A stretch of DNA of 64,000 nt from Lentisphaera marina (GTDB lineage Bacteria > Verrucomicrobiota > Lentisphaeria > Lentisphaerales > Lentisphaeraceae). The stretch lies in the NCBI RefSeq assembly GCF_028745505.1, contig NZ_JAQZZL010000001.1, positions 124,001 through 188,000 on the forward strand, written 5' to 3'. Positions 1 through 9,272 of this stretch are shown here, piece by piece. Numbering within the stretch: the stretch's first letter is position 1; every line of letters begins with the position of its first letter. The translations under genes and the position numbers were made by a program. The notes under the pieces are model-generated. The model worked only from the letters and a program-made list of their open reading frames with translations. It had not been told where the DNA came from and searched no databases.

Positions 1-572
1 TCTCAACACGTATCGTCAATGTCGTCATCGTAAGCAATTCACAAGGAAGAGAGTTCCGTTATGTTGTTGATTTAACACTAAACTGGAAAGGAAGCAGTCG
101 AAAAGTTCGTGTCAATTTACGTAATCGTCAAGAAATGACCTATAAGCTGTTGATTGGAAGAAACTGGCTTAGCGGCAAATATTTAGTTGATGTCTCCAAG
201 AAAGAACATGGTGAAGAAAGTGAAAATAAAGTGAAACATCGCGAAACTTTCCCTGTTAAATTACAAAATTACCAAAATGACTTAAGTGGAAGCTTCTGGG
301 ACAAATCTACATCGGCCATATATCCGAGTTCTTTCACGATGATAGAAGTAGATGGCAAACAAATGTTCCGCCTAAAATTCCCTGGGCAAACAAAGGCTGT
401 AGATTTAGAGCTTGCTAAGCAATCAAAAAAATCCATCCCTGTAGCTCTTGCCATTTTAACAATCAATGGCAAACAAGTTAAACACCCCGTACAAATCATG
501 AAGCACAAAATGGGCACAGACCTAAATATTGGTTCTGAACTCAAAGAACTCACATTTAAGGAACAAAAATAA
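1..572 (+). CDS. Retropepsin-like (RimK-associated, PF05618-type) protein, 5' end cut by window edge
   Basis: The reading frame is open from base 3, so the gene starts before the window; the ATG at 135 is internal. The visible part begins with the C-terminal half of a retropepsin-like domain of the family called putative ATP-dependent zinc protease, ending in the typical LLIGRNWL segment. A second region follows (about 270-540) that resembles another, degenerate copy: WDKSTSAIYPSSF stands where the family has a DTGA-type catalytic loop, then an IEVDGKQMFRL strand. The stop overlaps the ATG of the 7TM gene, and an ATP-grasp gene follows, a known conserved trio. Whether the first domain keeps its catalytic Asp cannot be seen here. 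Family call fairly sure; enzymatic activity unknown. Confidence 0.72.
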   Translation, partial: STRIVNVVIVSNSQGREFRYVVDLTLNWKGSSRKVRVNLRNRQEMTYKLLIGRNWLSGKYLVDVSKKEHGEESENKVKHRETFPVKLQNYQNDLSGSFWDKSTSAIYPSSFTMIEVDGKQMFRLKFPGQTKAVDLELAKQSKKSIPVALAILTINGKQVKHPVQIMKHKMGTDLNIGSELKELTFKEQK

Positions 573-2104
573 TGAGTGCAAAAGCGCAAGTTTACTTATG
601 GTCCATGCTTCTTATCATCCTTGGTGCCGGAGCCATTTTTTATAAAAATGCAAAATTAGACATCCCTTTAACCCAAGGAGAAAAAAGAGATGTTTGGGTT
701 GTAGAAGCACTGATTGAATTCCAAGCTCAAGACAAACCCGTAAAAGTCAAAGCCGCACTCCCAACCTACTATGCTCAATATAAGCTCCTTGAACAGCAAG
801 GCTCCTCCAACGGCTATGGATTCTCTACTGAAGAAAGCCCTAATAAAAAGGCTGTATGGTCCAACCGCGCTCCCACACCCGGTAAACAAACGATATATTA
901 TACATTCAGTATTTTTGATACTAAAGAGATGCAATCGACTGCCGACAAAAACACCTATAAAATCGAAAGCCCTTATTTTGACCCCGCGTACAAAACTGCC
1001 GCCCTATCTTTAGTAGATTCTGCTTGGGCAAAATCTTCAGACAATAAAACTTTTGCTAAAGAAGTTATTCGCCGCTTGAACTTTGCAGACCCAGACCAAA
1101 ACACCAACCTTGTTCGTAGTCTAATCAAAGGAACTTACACAGAAGCACACCTGGTTCGTGACTTACTCTTATTGAAGGAAGTTCCTGCAACTGTACTTCG
1201 AGGTTTGAAGCTAGAAGATGGTGTACGTAAGACAACTCCAGATAATTACCTAGCATTTTTCGACAAAACCTGGGGGATCATAAACCATGTCTCAGGTGAA
1301 GTTGGTGTGCCAAGCGATACTATATTCTGGGCTTTAACTTCTGTATTGGAAGTTGAAGGCTGTACCAATTCAAAAATCACTTTCTCTACAATCAAAAGTG
1401 AACAATCCGCAAAATCTTTAGCGATAAAAAACAGCTTAGAAGACTCTTCTCCTATTATGAGTTTTTCTATCTTCAGTCTACCACTTGAATTCCAAGCTGT
1501 TTTCAAACTACTCTTACTCATACCAGTAGGCACTCTTATCGTCGTAATCATTCGTAACTTAATAGGTCTATCCACTTCAGGGACTTTTATGCCTGTCCTT
1601 CTTGCGATTGCCTTTATTGAAACCGGACTCGTCAAGGGCCTTGTAGTCTTACTATTAATGATGACCTTAGGTCTGCTGATCAGGACTTACCTCTCTCGAA
1701 TGAACCTCTTGCTTGTCCCTAGGATATCCGCCGTAGTTATTTGCGTCGTCATCTTGATGGCTTTTATCTCGGTCAGCTCTTATAAAATGGGCATTACTGG
1801 TGGCGTAAGCGTAACTTTCTTTCCCATGATCATTATTTCTTGGACCATTGAAAGAACTTCCATCATGTGGGAAGAACATGGTGGAAGGGAAGTCATAGAA
1901 AAAATGGGTGGAAGTTTAATCGTATCGGTAATCGTATACTTCGTTATGACTCATAGCTTTGTTAAATATTTCACTTTCACCTTCCCCGAAGTCATGCTCA
2001 TCATGCTTGCCTTTGTCTTACTCATTGGAGTTTACACGGGCTATAGATTAACCGAACTCTTCCGCTTTGAACCTCTCCTTAAAGATGAGGACTTAAAACA
2101 ATGA
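572..2104 (+). CDS. Inactive transglutaminase fused to seven transmembrane helices
   Basis: This is a 510-residue membrane protein. One hydrophobic segment near residues 8-25 anchors an extracytoplasmic region (about 40-290) that matches the inactive transglutaminase-like domain of this family. About seven hydrophobic helices follow from residue 310 to 495, and the C-terminus is short and charged. Family architecture (7TM_transglut/UUP1-type) and position between a retropepsin-like gene and a RimK-like ATP-grasp gene support the call. Both junctions overlap (ATG inside the previous stop; the last four bases shared with the next gene), so the three are probably translationally coupled. The family is thought to sense or process peptides at the envelope, but its role is not established. 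Confidence 0.82.
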   Translation: MSAKAQVYLWSMLLIILGAGAIFYKNAKLDIPLTQGEKRDVWVVEALIEFQAQDKPVKVKAALPTYYAQYKLLEQQGSSNGYGFSTEESPNKKAVWSNRAPTPGKQTIYYTFSIFDTKEMQSTADKNTYKIESPYFDPAYKTAALSLVDSAWAKSSDNKTFAKEVIRRLNFADPDQNTNLVRSLIKGTYTEAHLVRDLLLLKEVPATVLRGLKLEDGVRKTTPDNYLAFFDKTWGIINHVSGEVGVPSDTIFWALTSVLEVEGCTNSKITFSTIKSEQSAKSLAIKNSLEDSSPIMSFSIFSLPLEFQAVFKLLLLIPVGTLIVVIIRNLIGLSTSGTFMPVLLAIAFIETGLVKGLVVLLLMMTLGLLIRTYLSRMNLLLVPRISAVVICVVILMAFISVSSYKMGITGGVSVTFFPMIIISWTIERTSIMWEEHGGREVIEKMGGSLIVSVIVYFVMTHSFVKYFTFTFPEVMLIMLAFVLLIGVYTGYRLTELFRFEPLLKDEDLKQ

Positions 2105-3051
2105 AATGGGCTTCACCATTTAAACTAAGAGAAAAGGGCATCCTCGGTATGAATGCTCGAAATTTTAGTTACGTCCTCTCCAAAAACAAGCGCGAATTAT
2201 ATCCTTTAGTCGACGATAAGATGGAAACTAAGCGCATTGCTTTACTTGAGGATCTAAGTGTCCCTGACCTCATCTGTTGCGTGAAGTACAATCACCAAAT
2301 GAAGGAATTACATAATATCCTATCCACACAAAAAGAATTTGTGGTCAAGCCCGCAAAAGGATGTGCTGGCAAAGGAATTTTAGTCATTGTCGATCGTAAC
2401 GAAAAAGGTTTCGTTAAAGCTTCCGGCTCAATTGTCACTTATGTTGAATTCAATCGTCATGTCGCAAGTATTCTTACAGGTATGTATTCACTTGGCGGAG
2501 TACCCGATTCTGCCATGTTTGAAAAACTTGTTCACTTTACAGACACCTTTAATGGATACACCTATCAAGGTGTGCCTGATATTCGAGTCATTATTTACCG
2601 AGGCTACCCTGTCATGGCCATGACCCGTCTTTCTACTAAAGTTTCGGATGGCAAAGCCAACCTACACCAAGGTGCCGTAGGCGTCGGACTGGATATTGTC
2701 ACTGGGAAAGCAATCCAAGCTGTACAATTCAACAAGCTTGTCGATAAACACCCTGACACAGGACAATCCTTCGAAGGTCTAGCAATACCTAACTGGGACA
2801 CCGTCCTCAAACTCTCAGCAAAAAGTTTTGATATTACTGGCTTGGGTTATTTGGGCGCAGACATTGTCTTGGACAAAGAACGTGGGCCCCTTATTCTTGA
2901 GCTAAATGCGCGCCCAGGATTATCTATACAAATTGCTAATGGTCACGGCTTAGGTCGTCGCTTACGCTACATAGATTCTGTAAATAAAAAGAGACGTAAC
3001 ATTGATGAAAAGTTGGCGCTCGTAAAAGAAAAATTTGTTGACTTTAAATAA
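2101..3051 (+). CDS. RimK-like ATP-grasp ligase (alpha-L-glutamate ligase homologue)
   Basis: A 316-residue cytoplasmic protein with ATP-grasp features: a KPAKGCAGKGI nucleotide-binding loop near residue 82, a DIRVIIYRG strand near 160 and the metal-binding ILELNARPGL segment near 265. ATP-grasp ligases of the RimK type join amino acids to carboxyl groups; the natural substrate of this subfamily is not known. It overlaps the 7TM gene by four bases and ends the cassette. Its stop lies three bases from the end of the convergent folK gene, with no room for a separate terminator. Confident as an ATP-grasp ligase of the cassette; substrate unassigned. Confidence 0.83.
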   Translation: MKWASPFKLREKGILGMNARNFSYVLSKNKRELYPLVDDKMETKRIALLEDLSVPDLICCVKYNHQMKELHNILSTQKEFVVKPAKGCAGKGILVIVDRNEKGFVKASGSIVTYVEFNRHVASILTGMYSLGGVPDSAMFEKLVHFTDTFNGYTYQGVPDIRVIIYRGYPVMAMTRLSTKVSDGKANLHQGAVGVGLDIVTGKAIQAVQFNKLVDKHPDTGQSFEGLAIPNWDTVLKLSAKSFDITGLGYLGADIVLDKERGPLILELNARPGLSIQIANGHGLGRRLRYIDSVNKKRRNIDEKLALVKEKFVDFK

Positions 3052-3054
3052 TTC

Positions 3055-3558
3055 TTAAATTTTATAATTTTCTTTAGCCATTTTATAAGCTTTCATTTCT
3101 CGCGTATCGTCACTAACTAAGTCTGATAATAACAATCCTTCTTTAGGATGCACTAGACCTGGAACTATCTCTAACAATGGCACATAAACGAAATCACGAC
3201 TTAGGATTTCAGGATGTGGAATTTGCATGAATTCCGTATCTACTACCATTGAGCCATAAAGAACTAAATCTAAATCGAGTTTGCGTTCATCATGCTTATG
3301 CTCACCTTCCTGGCGGCCATACTTTTGTTCAATTGATCGTAGAACTTTATATTTCAAATCATAAGGGTCTAAATCTGTCTCAACTCGAACCACACCATTT
3401 AAAAACTCATGCTGACCTTCACTAGTTCCAAGGGCTCCATTTAGATAGAACTTTGACACTGCAGTAACTTTCAATACTTTTTCAAGCTCAATCAAAGCCG
3501 TACTAATACTACCAAAAGGATCTATATTTGAGCCTACTGCAATGTATGCGGTCTTCAT
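3055..3558 (-). CDS. folK: 2-amino-4-hydroxy-6-hydroxymethyldihydropteridine pyrophosphokinase
   Basis: A 167-residue enzyme that transfers pyrophosphate from ATP to 6-hydroxymethyl-dihydropterin, the step before dihydropteroate synthase in folate synthesis. The start MKTAYIAVGSNI and the signature DERKLDLDLVLYG (family R-x-x-D-L-D, binding ATP and metal) are clear, and the HPEILSRDFVYVPLLEI stretch matches the family. Its ATG overlaps the stop of folB, so the two consecutive folate genes are co-translated. Length is normal for the family. Last gene of a minus-strand operon running from the RNA methyltransferase through era and folB. Confidence 0.93.
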   Translation of the reverse strand: MKTAYIAVGSNIDPFGSISTALIELEKVLKVTAVSKFYLNGALGTSEGQHEFLNGVVRVETDLDPYDLKYKVLRSIEQKYGRQEGEHKHDERKLDLDLVLYGSMVVDTEFMQIPHPEILSRDFVYVPLLEIVPGLVHPKEGLLLSDLVSDDTREMKAYKMAKENYKI

Positions 3559-3920
3559 TATTTCTCTCGATAAATTGAAATTGCTACATTATCAGCTAAT
3601 TCCAATGCCTCTGGTTTATCAATCTTAATTTCACATGCTTGAACTAAATCTTTAGCCAAACATATTTTAGCGCAGAGTTCTGCTAACTTTTCAATCAATA
3701 AACATTCCGAAGTCTTTGCAATATGAGCTAACTCACGATGTAAGGAATCATAATCAACCGTATGATTAAGGTCATCACTTTGCCCTGCTTCTCTAAGATC
3801 TAAGTAAAGCTTTGCAGAGACAATAAAATCCTGTGGATTAATACGCTCTTCTGGATAGAGACCCAAAATAGCTTTGACTCGAATATTTTGGATATGAATA
3901 AGGTCAAACTTATTTATCAT
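3558..3920 (-). CDS. folB: Dihydroneopterin aldolase
   Basis: A 120-residue FolB-type enzyme that cleaves 7,8-dihydroneopterin to 6-hydroxymethyl-dihydropterin and glycolaldehyde. Typical features are IRVKAILGLYPEER near the start, the DYDSLHREL segment in the middle and LIEKLAELCAKICL, where the Glu aligns with the substrate-binding region. It directly precedes folK, the next pathway step, and its start overlaps the end of era by 11 bases. The FolB fold is shared with related epimerases, but the folK neighbour makes folB the sensible reading. Confidence 0.9.
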   Translation of the reverse strand: MINKFDLIHIQNIRVKAILGLYPEERINPQDFIVSAKLYLDLREAGQSDDLNHTVDYDSLHRELAHIAKTSECLLIEKLAELCAKICLAKDLVQACEIKIDKPEALELADNVAISIYREK

Positions 3921-4815
3921 TGAGGTTCATCTCCTTCAAAAGGCCAATGCGATTCTGCCAATCTGGCATCACTTTCACAAAGAGGCGTAAATCGACAAAT
4001 TTCTCAAAACTCTTCCCCAACTTACCTCTCGACTGGCGCTGAATCTCTTGTACCATTTTGCCTCCTGAACCAATCACAATTTGCTTCTGTGATTCACGCT
4101 CAACTAGTACAGTAGCTTCGATCTTAATTTTCTTCTCTCTCTCATCCCATTTATCTATCATCACTGCTAAGGAATGCGGCAATTCACTATGGAGAAGTTC
4201 TAAGGCACTTTCGCGAATGATATCTTCACCAATATCTCTCAGAAATGCATCTGCAATCTGATCATCTGGATATAGAAAAGGCCCCTTGGGGAGCATACCT
4301 TTTATCAATTCGAGCAAATCTGTGACACCATCATTTTTCAAGGCTGACATATGATGAATTTTGGGTTTTTCAGAAAAACGAGCGCAATAATTCAATTCCA
4401 TTTCGCTAATTTCTTCTGCAGAGGCCTTATCACATTTATTGAACACTAAAATTGTTGGTTTATTACCTGCAGCTGCTGCCTTCGCGGCCATCTCATCTTC
4501 CATGCCAAATTCACGCATGGGGTCGCAGAGTAAAAGCGTGACATCATTTTTATCAATCGCTCGCTTAATCGTGCGATCCATCATTTCATCCATACGATTT
4601 TTACTCTCGTGGATTCCAGGTGTATCAGAAAAAATGATTTGTGCATCATCATCGGTATAAATCCCCACCCAACGTCTTCTTGTCGTGTGAGGGACACGCG
4701 ATACTGCAGCAAGTTTATAACCTAAAGCTTGGTTGACAAAAGTTGACTTCCCCGCATTAGGACGCCCCACAATGGCAACATAACCACAGTTACCGTAACC
4801 GTAGTCTTCAAGCAT
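3910..4815 (-). CDS. era: GTPase Era
   Basis: A 301-residue GTPase that binds the 3' end region of 16S rRNA during small-subunit assembly. The G domain carries GRPNAGKST (G1, near residue 17), DTPGIH (G3, near 64) and NKCDK (G4, near 126). The C-terminal KH domain shows IGSGGKMVQEIQRQSRGKL, the normal RNA-binding loop of Era. Length and architecture are standard. Start overlaps the end of the upstream methyltransferase gene by eight bases. G5 is less obvious by eye, as is common. Confidence 0.95.
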   Translation of the reverse strand: MLEDYGYGNCGYVAIVGRPNAGKSTFVNQALGYKLAAVSRVPHTTRRRWVGIYTDDDAQIIFSDTPGIHESKNRMDEMMDRTIKRAIDKNDVTLLLCDPMREFGMEDEMAAKAAAAGNKPTILVFNKCDKASAEEISEMELNYCARFSEKPKIHHMSALKNDGVTDLLELIKGMLPKGPFLYPDDQIADAFLRDIGEDIIRESALELLHSELPHSLAVMIDKWDEREKKIKIEATVLVERESQKQIVIGSGGKMVQEIQRQSRGKLGKSFEKFVDLRLFVKVMPDWQNRIGLLKEMNLNDK

Positions 4816-6019
4816 TATCTAACTCAAGTAGAATTAAGGATTCAAAGTGAGATGTCTGCGGAAACATATCAAGCATTGCTAATTTTTTATGCTTATAACC
4901 CAAAGGCAAGATCTCTTTCAAGTCTCTTCCGAGAGTTCCTGGGTCGCAGGAAACATATAAAATCCATTTAGGAGATCTCTTACTAATTGCTTTAATTGTA
5001 CCAGGCCCCACACCTGCGCGAGGTGGGTCTAGAATTAAGACTGTTTCGCCTATTAACTTACCTAGACGTTGACGAAGAAGTTTATTAACATCTCCCGCAA
5101 TATACTTGTGCGTATCTAAAGATTGTTCTTGTGCATTAAAGTTTGCAGCTTCAACACCCTTAGGATCAATTTCCAAACCAACAACTTTAACTCCTCTCAA
5201 GCCCATGGAAAGGAAACCCGATCCACAAAAAGCATCAATGACAAAAGTACAGCCCTGCAAAGAAGCAATAACATCCGCACACATTCTCTGTAAAGCTTCG
5301 GCAACTTCTCGGTTAACCTGACTAAAAGAGCCGGCCGGCATCACGAACTCACGATCATTATAAACTTCTCGGCGCCAAGGAAGTCCTACAGGTGCCTTAC
5401 CATAAAAGGCCACCGTTTCTTTATTGCCACTCGCATGACGAATTGTGGCTCGTAAAGGACGGTCGCGCTGACGATTTTTATGTCCCCATTTCGTTTTGTT
5501 TAAATCAGGAACCAATTCATTAACAGGCGGCTGAGCTAAAAGACATTCTTTAATTCTAACTAGGCTGCGATTATCACGCCCTATAAAACCGTATATCACT
5601 TCATCAGTTTCGCTACGACGAGCATTTAAACTAATTCTATTTCTATAATTCCACTTGTTACTGGAGCTCACGACTTCAACATCATCTTGATCAATATCTA
5701 GGCCACCAATTCGTTTCAAAACTTGACGAAATTGAGCTTCTTTAATTAAAACTTGTTCGTCATACTCGATGTGTTGATAGGCACAACCACCACATTCTCC
5801 AAAGTATTGACAGGGTGGATCGACGCGATTTGTCGAAGCCTCAATGACTTCGACAATTTCACCACGGCAAAAGTTTTTATTGTCTTTTACTATATTGACT
5901 TTAAGTTTTTCTCCTGGTGCAGAAAATGGGACAAAACAAACTCGTCCATCTTCTAGGCGACCAGCACCATCTCCGCCATAGGCGATATTATCAATCTCTA
6001 AAATTTCTTCACGTTCCAT
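4808..6019 (-). CDS. TrmA/RumA-family RNA (uracil-5-)-methyltransferase
   Basis: A 403-residue SAM-dependent enzyme that methylates C5 of uridine in rRNA or tRNA. An N-terminal TRAM-like domain (about 1-60) is followed by an iron-sulfur motif CQYFGECGGC near residue 73 and a later Cys (KECLLAQ). The methyltransferase half has VIDAFCGSGFLSMGL and the catalytic YVSCDPGTLGRDL. TRAM plus Fe-S cluster fits RlmD/RlmCD-type 23S rRNA enzymes better than TrmA, but the exact uridine cannot be told from sequence. It is the first gene of the minus-strand era-folB-folK operon. Confidence 0.9.
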   Translation of the reverse strand: MEREEILEIDNIAYGGDGAGRLEDGRVCFVPFSAPGEKLKVNIVKDNKNFCRGEIVEVIEASTNRVDPPCQYFGECGGCAYQHIEYDEQVLIKEAQFRQVLKRIGGLDIDQDDVEVVSSSNKWNYRNRISLNARRSETDEVIYGFIGRDNRSLVRIKECLLAQPPVNELVPDLNKTKWGHKNRQRDRPLRATIRHASGNKETVAFYGKAPVGLPWRREVYNDREFVMPAGSFSQVNREVAEALQRMCADVIASLQGCTFVIDAFCGSGFLSMGLRGVKVVGLEIDPKGVEAANFNAQEQSLDTHKYIAGDVNKLLRQRLGKLIGETVLILDPPRAGVGPGTIKAISKRSPKWILYVSCDPGTLGRDLKEILPLGYKHKKLAMLDMFPQTSHFESLILLELDNA

Positions 6020-6105
6020 TATCTTCTCAAATTTATTTATGTACCATTATGTGACAAATACTCTACCATCACCTATAGTGATGAAAGTAAGCTTGGGTAT
6101 AATTT

Positions 6106-8439
6106 ATGAGTAGAATAGTTTTATTTATTTTTTTAGCAATAAATCTCTGTGCAGAAGAGACAACAAAGACAAGTCCCCCTGTACAAAAATCATTATTGAA
6201 CACTAATCAAACTAAAGACTTTTTACGCTCTTCAGAAAAAGCTCTTAATGAGCACATCATAAAGCTTGTTAAAAACGACCCTTACAAACTCCTGAAAAAT
6301 GCTGTTTTAGGCCAAGACCTAGTCATTTCCCAAGCTCTACAAAACTACCAGGCTCCTAGTATTAAAGTTTTTTCTACCGACACTTATTACCGCACCTTGA
6401 TTCTTACGTGGCTGAAAGAAACAAAACCTCAATCCCAAGAAAATATTCTCCAACAAAACTCTTGGTTATTAAGTAAAGAATCTTTGGATTCTGTCATTTC
6501 TAAACTTCAAGACTTAGAACAGCAAAATAAAGATCAACTCTGGAACTTCCGCCTTAACTACGCCCTTAGTTTAGTCCATGAAGCCAAAGGCGACTTTAAA
6601 AAATCGCTAGATTCAATTAACAAAGCCTACACAAAACCCCAAGATCAAAATTCTCGATTCCTATTAAGACGAAGAATGATTATATGTTCAGCTCGCGCTG
6701 GCAACTTTTCTCACTACGAAAAATTCATCAATGAAACCTACAATGAAGAAGCTCGCAATCCCTTAATGGAGTATGAGAAATTACATGATCAACTCGCCCT
6801 CAAACTTCTCCAAGGCAAAGATAGTAGCACACTGCTGAAGCAAATTATCGATCACCAAAACGCAGACCTCGCACGTTCAATTCAAAGTTTAATTTTTACT
6901 GGTCAGCATCAAGAAGCTTATTTACTGAACCCAAAGGCAAGCTTACTCTTTCCTTTCCTAGTTGAGCTCAATCAATTTTCACTTGCCAAAAAACTACTCC
7001 CTGGAATTAAGGCTCCTCAAAAATCTTATTACTTCCTGAAGGTTTCAGGAACTATCCCAAAAGAACTTCAGTCAATATCGTCTCAAGCTGAGGAAGCAGA
7101 ACAAGTCAGCCAAATATCATGGCTACTTAACAATAATTATCACCACGAAGAATATTACTCTAAGTTATATGACTTGAGTTTAAATAGCACTAATGCAAAC
7201 ACTAGTTTTTTAGCGCTAGCAAACCTAACTAAATCTAACAGTGCTGCAGAGCTCTATATGTATTTACAGAGTCGTCTACCAAAAAATGAGGCACTCAACT
7301 TCACCTGCTTGCTATCCTACACAAAAAATGCCAATTCCTTCTTGTCCTATATCGTTAAGATACAGCAACAACTTCGCCTCCAAGGCCCCGACTTAGATCA
7401 ATTCATCAACCTATGCGCCTCCCTTGCTTTAGATAACAACCTCCCCGATGCTGCCCTTGGAAGTTTGAAAGTTATTGATGATAAGAACCAACACATCCAG
7501 CACATCATCACAGGGTCTATTGCCTTGCTTAGAAAAAAAGAATATTTAGGCGCCGCTCATAATGGCCTCATTAGACATGAAATGAAAATCCCAGAACTCA
7601 TGGAGATCGCTACTTTTGCCTTAAATCAAAAAGGCTCGTTTGATAAAGCCCAAAAAGCTGACCAAATAGCCGAATCTTATTACCTCAATTTGGCACACCT
7701 CAACAAAACAGCTTTCTTTTTTAATAAAGTTAAGCAAAGAGACCTTCTCGAACAAATCTATTGGCGCCTGCAATCGCGTCCATTAGTCTTCAATAAAGAT
7801 TCACTCATGCTCATCAATTCAGCGAGCACATATTTTTTACAACAAGAAGATCACCCGACTTGGGCAAAGTTTGCTGAACTCAAAGTGGCTTACGCTCTCC
7901 TTCAACCAAGCAAAGTCAACACTCCTGCTCAAGCCTTAGCCCTTCGCAAAGACTTATTGCGCTTACATCTTATCAAAGCTATTAACCAAGGGCAAGAAAA
8001 ACGCATTATTCACTTTGCCAAAACTTGGGCGTCAGAGTTTACAATGGACATTGAACCTGTCCTTATTCTACATAAATATCAACTCCCCTACAGCGCTAAA
8101 CTACTACAGCTAAAAACAGAGCTTTTTAATGATCGTTGGGCTAAACTAAGTAAACATATCAAACAATACCCAAAAGCAAGTATTCAACTAAACGAGATTG
8201 CTTGGATGGGAGCTTCCTGCTTCAAAAACCTTAACGAAGCTACACTCTATGCACAACGCGCCTATAGCCTTTCAAAACAAGCAGCTCACTTAGACACATG
8301 GGCTCAATGCCTCTATGCCACTGGCAAAATAAATAAAGCTGTTGAACTCTTGCAGGAATGTGTTAAACTCGAGCCAAATGTCAGTTACTTTTCGCAAAAG
8401 TTAACTCTCTGGAAAAACCACCTACCTGCACAGGAATAA
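6106..8439 (+). CDS. Exported helical-repeat (TPR-like) protein, function unknown
   Basis: A 777-residue protein starting with a short signal peptide (residues 1-15, cleavage likely after the Ala of LCAEE). The rest is Leu/Lys/Ala-rich and almost entirely helical in appearance, with recurring TPR-like pairs: AKGDFKKSLDSINKAY near 165 and a C-terminal run (about 700-765) containing NEATLYAQRAYSLSKQ and TGKINKAVELLQECVKLEP. No catalytic motif is visible. It lies five bases before the RlmI-like gene, but a functional link is not obvious. The ATG has no strong ribosome binding site. Confidence 0.6.
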   Translation: MSRIVLFIFLAINLCAEETTKTSPPVQKSLLNTNQTKDFLRSSEKALNEHIIKLVKNDPYKLLKNAVLGQDLVISQALQNYQAPSIKVFSTDTYYRTLILTWLKETKPQSQENILQQNSWLLSKESLDSVISKLQDLEQQNKDQLWNFRLNYALSLVHEAKGDFKKSLDSINKAYTKPQDQNSRFLLRRRMIICSARAGNFSHYEKFINETYNEEARNPLMEYEKLHDQLALKLLQGKDSSTLLKQIIDHQNADLARSIQSLIFTGQHQEAYLLNPKASLLFPFLVELNQFSLAKKLLPGIKAPQKSYYFLKVSGTIPKELQSISSQAEEAEQVSQISWLLNNNYHHEEYYSKLYDLSLNSTNANTSFLALANLTKSNSAAELYMYLQSRLPKNEALNFTCLLSYTKNANSFLSYIVKIQQQLRLQGPDLDQFINLCASLALDNNLPDAALGSLKVIDDKNQHIQHIITGSIALLRKKEYLGAAHNGLIRHEMKIPELMEIATFALNQKGSFDKAQKADQIAESYYLNLAHLNKTAFFFNKVKQRDLLEQIYWRLQSRPLVFNKDSLMLINSASTYFLQQEDHPTWAKFAELKVAYALLQPSKVNTPAQALALRKDLLRLHLIKAINQGQEKRIIHFAKTWASEFTMDIEPVLILHKYQLPYSAKLLQLKTELFNDRWAKLSKHIKQYPKASIQLNEIAWMGASCFKNLNEATLYAQRAYSLSKQAAHLDTWAQCLYATGKINKAVELLQECVKLEPNVSYFSQKLTLWKNHLPAQE

Positions 8440-8444
8440 TCTGC

Positions 8445-9272
8445 ATGAACAACAGCTACACCCTATTAGACTCTGGACACTTTAGAAAACTCGAAAATGT
8501 TGGTGGACAAATCATGGTTCGCCCTTGTCCACAAGCCTGCTGGGCTCCCAGCCTACCAAAGAAAGAATGGAATAAAGCTAAAGATATTTATTTGCGTAGC
8601 AATAAAGGTGGAGGTCAATGGAAATTTAATTCCCTGCCAGAACAATGGGATATTGTCTATCACAACCAAAAGATGATCCTTCGCCCAACAAACTTTGGTC
8701 ATTTGGGTGTTTTTGCAGAAGCCGCAAGTAATTGGCAGTGGCTCAAAGATCAATCAAACTCAAATATTAAAGCCTTAAATATGTTTGCCTACACGGGCGG
8801 AAGTTCTCTAGCGATGGCAAAAGGTGGTGCACAGGTAACTCACCTTGACGCAGCAAAAGGAATTGTGGATTGGGCCAGACTGAATGCAGACGCCAATGAT
8901 ATTTCAAATATTCGTTGGATCGTTGATGACGTCAACCGTTTCCTTGATCGTGAAATACGACGCGGAAATAAATATGACGCTTTAGTTATGGATCCCCCCT
9001 CTTACGGCCGCGGGAGTAAGGGTGAGATTTGGAAAATTGAAGACGATATAATGCCCTACCTCGAACGATGTAAGGCCGTCATGAGCGACAAGCCAGCTTT
9101 TATTTTATTCACTTGTCATACGCCACACTTCACACCAAAGGTGCTAGATAATTTAATCTATACGGTGTGGGGTGAAAACCTTACCACTGAATCAGGCGAA
9201 ATGACTATCCCACAAGATAGCTCTAAACGCACTATCCCCTCTGGTTTTTATACTCGCGTCACTTTCCCTTGA
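8445..9272 (+). CDS. RlmI-like class I SAM-dependent RNA methyltransferase
   Basis: A 275-residue methyltransferase resembling the catalytic half of RlmI-type 23S rRNA (cytosine-C5) methyltransferases. Visible are NMFAYTGGSSLAMAKGGA (SAM-binding motif I, near residue 107), the acidic LDAAKG, WIVDDVNRFL and the catalytic-type VMDPPSYGRG near 180. It lacks the N-terminal PUA domain of full-length RlmI; a short beta-rich region of about 90 residues takes its place. The stop overlaps the TTG start of yraN. RNA target is inferred from the family only. Confidence 0.8.
   Translation: MNNSYTLLDSGHFRKLENVGGQIMVRPCPQACWAPSLPKKEWNKAKDIYLRSNKGGGQWKFNSLPEQWDIVYHNQKMILRPTNFGHLGVFAEAASNWQWLKDQSNSNIKALNMFAYTGGSSLAMAKGGAQVTHLDAAKGIVDWARLNADANDISNIRWIVDDVNRFLDREIRRGNKYDALVMDPPSYGRGSKGEIWKIEDDIMPYLERCKAVMSDKPAFILFTCHTPHFTPKVLDNLIYTVWGENLTTESGEMTIPQDSSKRTIPSGFYTRVTFP

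Noticed and set aside
135-137. ATG at 135 as the start of the first gene
   Set aside because: The frame is open to the left edge and the upstream residues continue the same domain, so the ATG is internal.
6098-6103. TATAAT box ahead of the 6106 gene
   Set aside because: It ends two bases before the ATG, too close to be its -10 unless the mRNA starts inside the gene; probably chance in AT-rich DNA.
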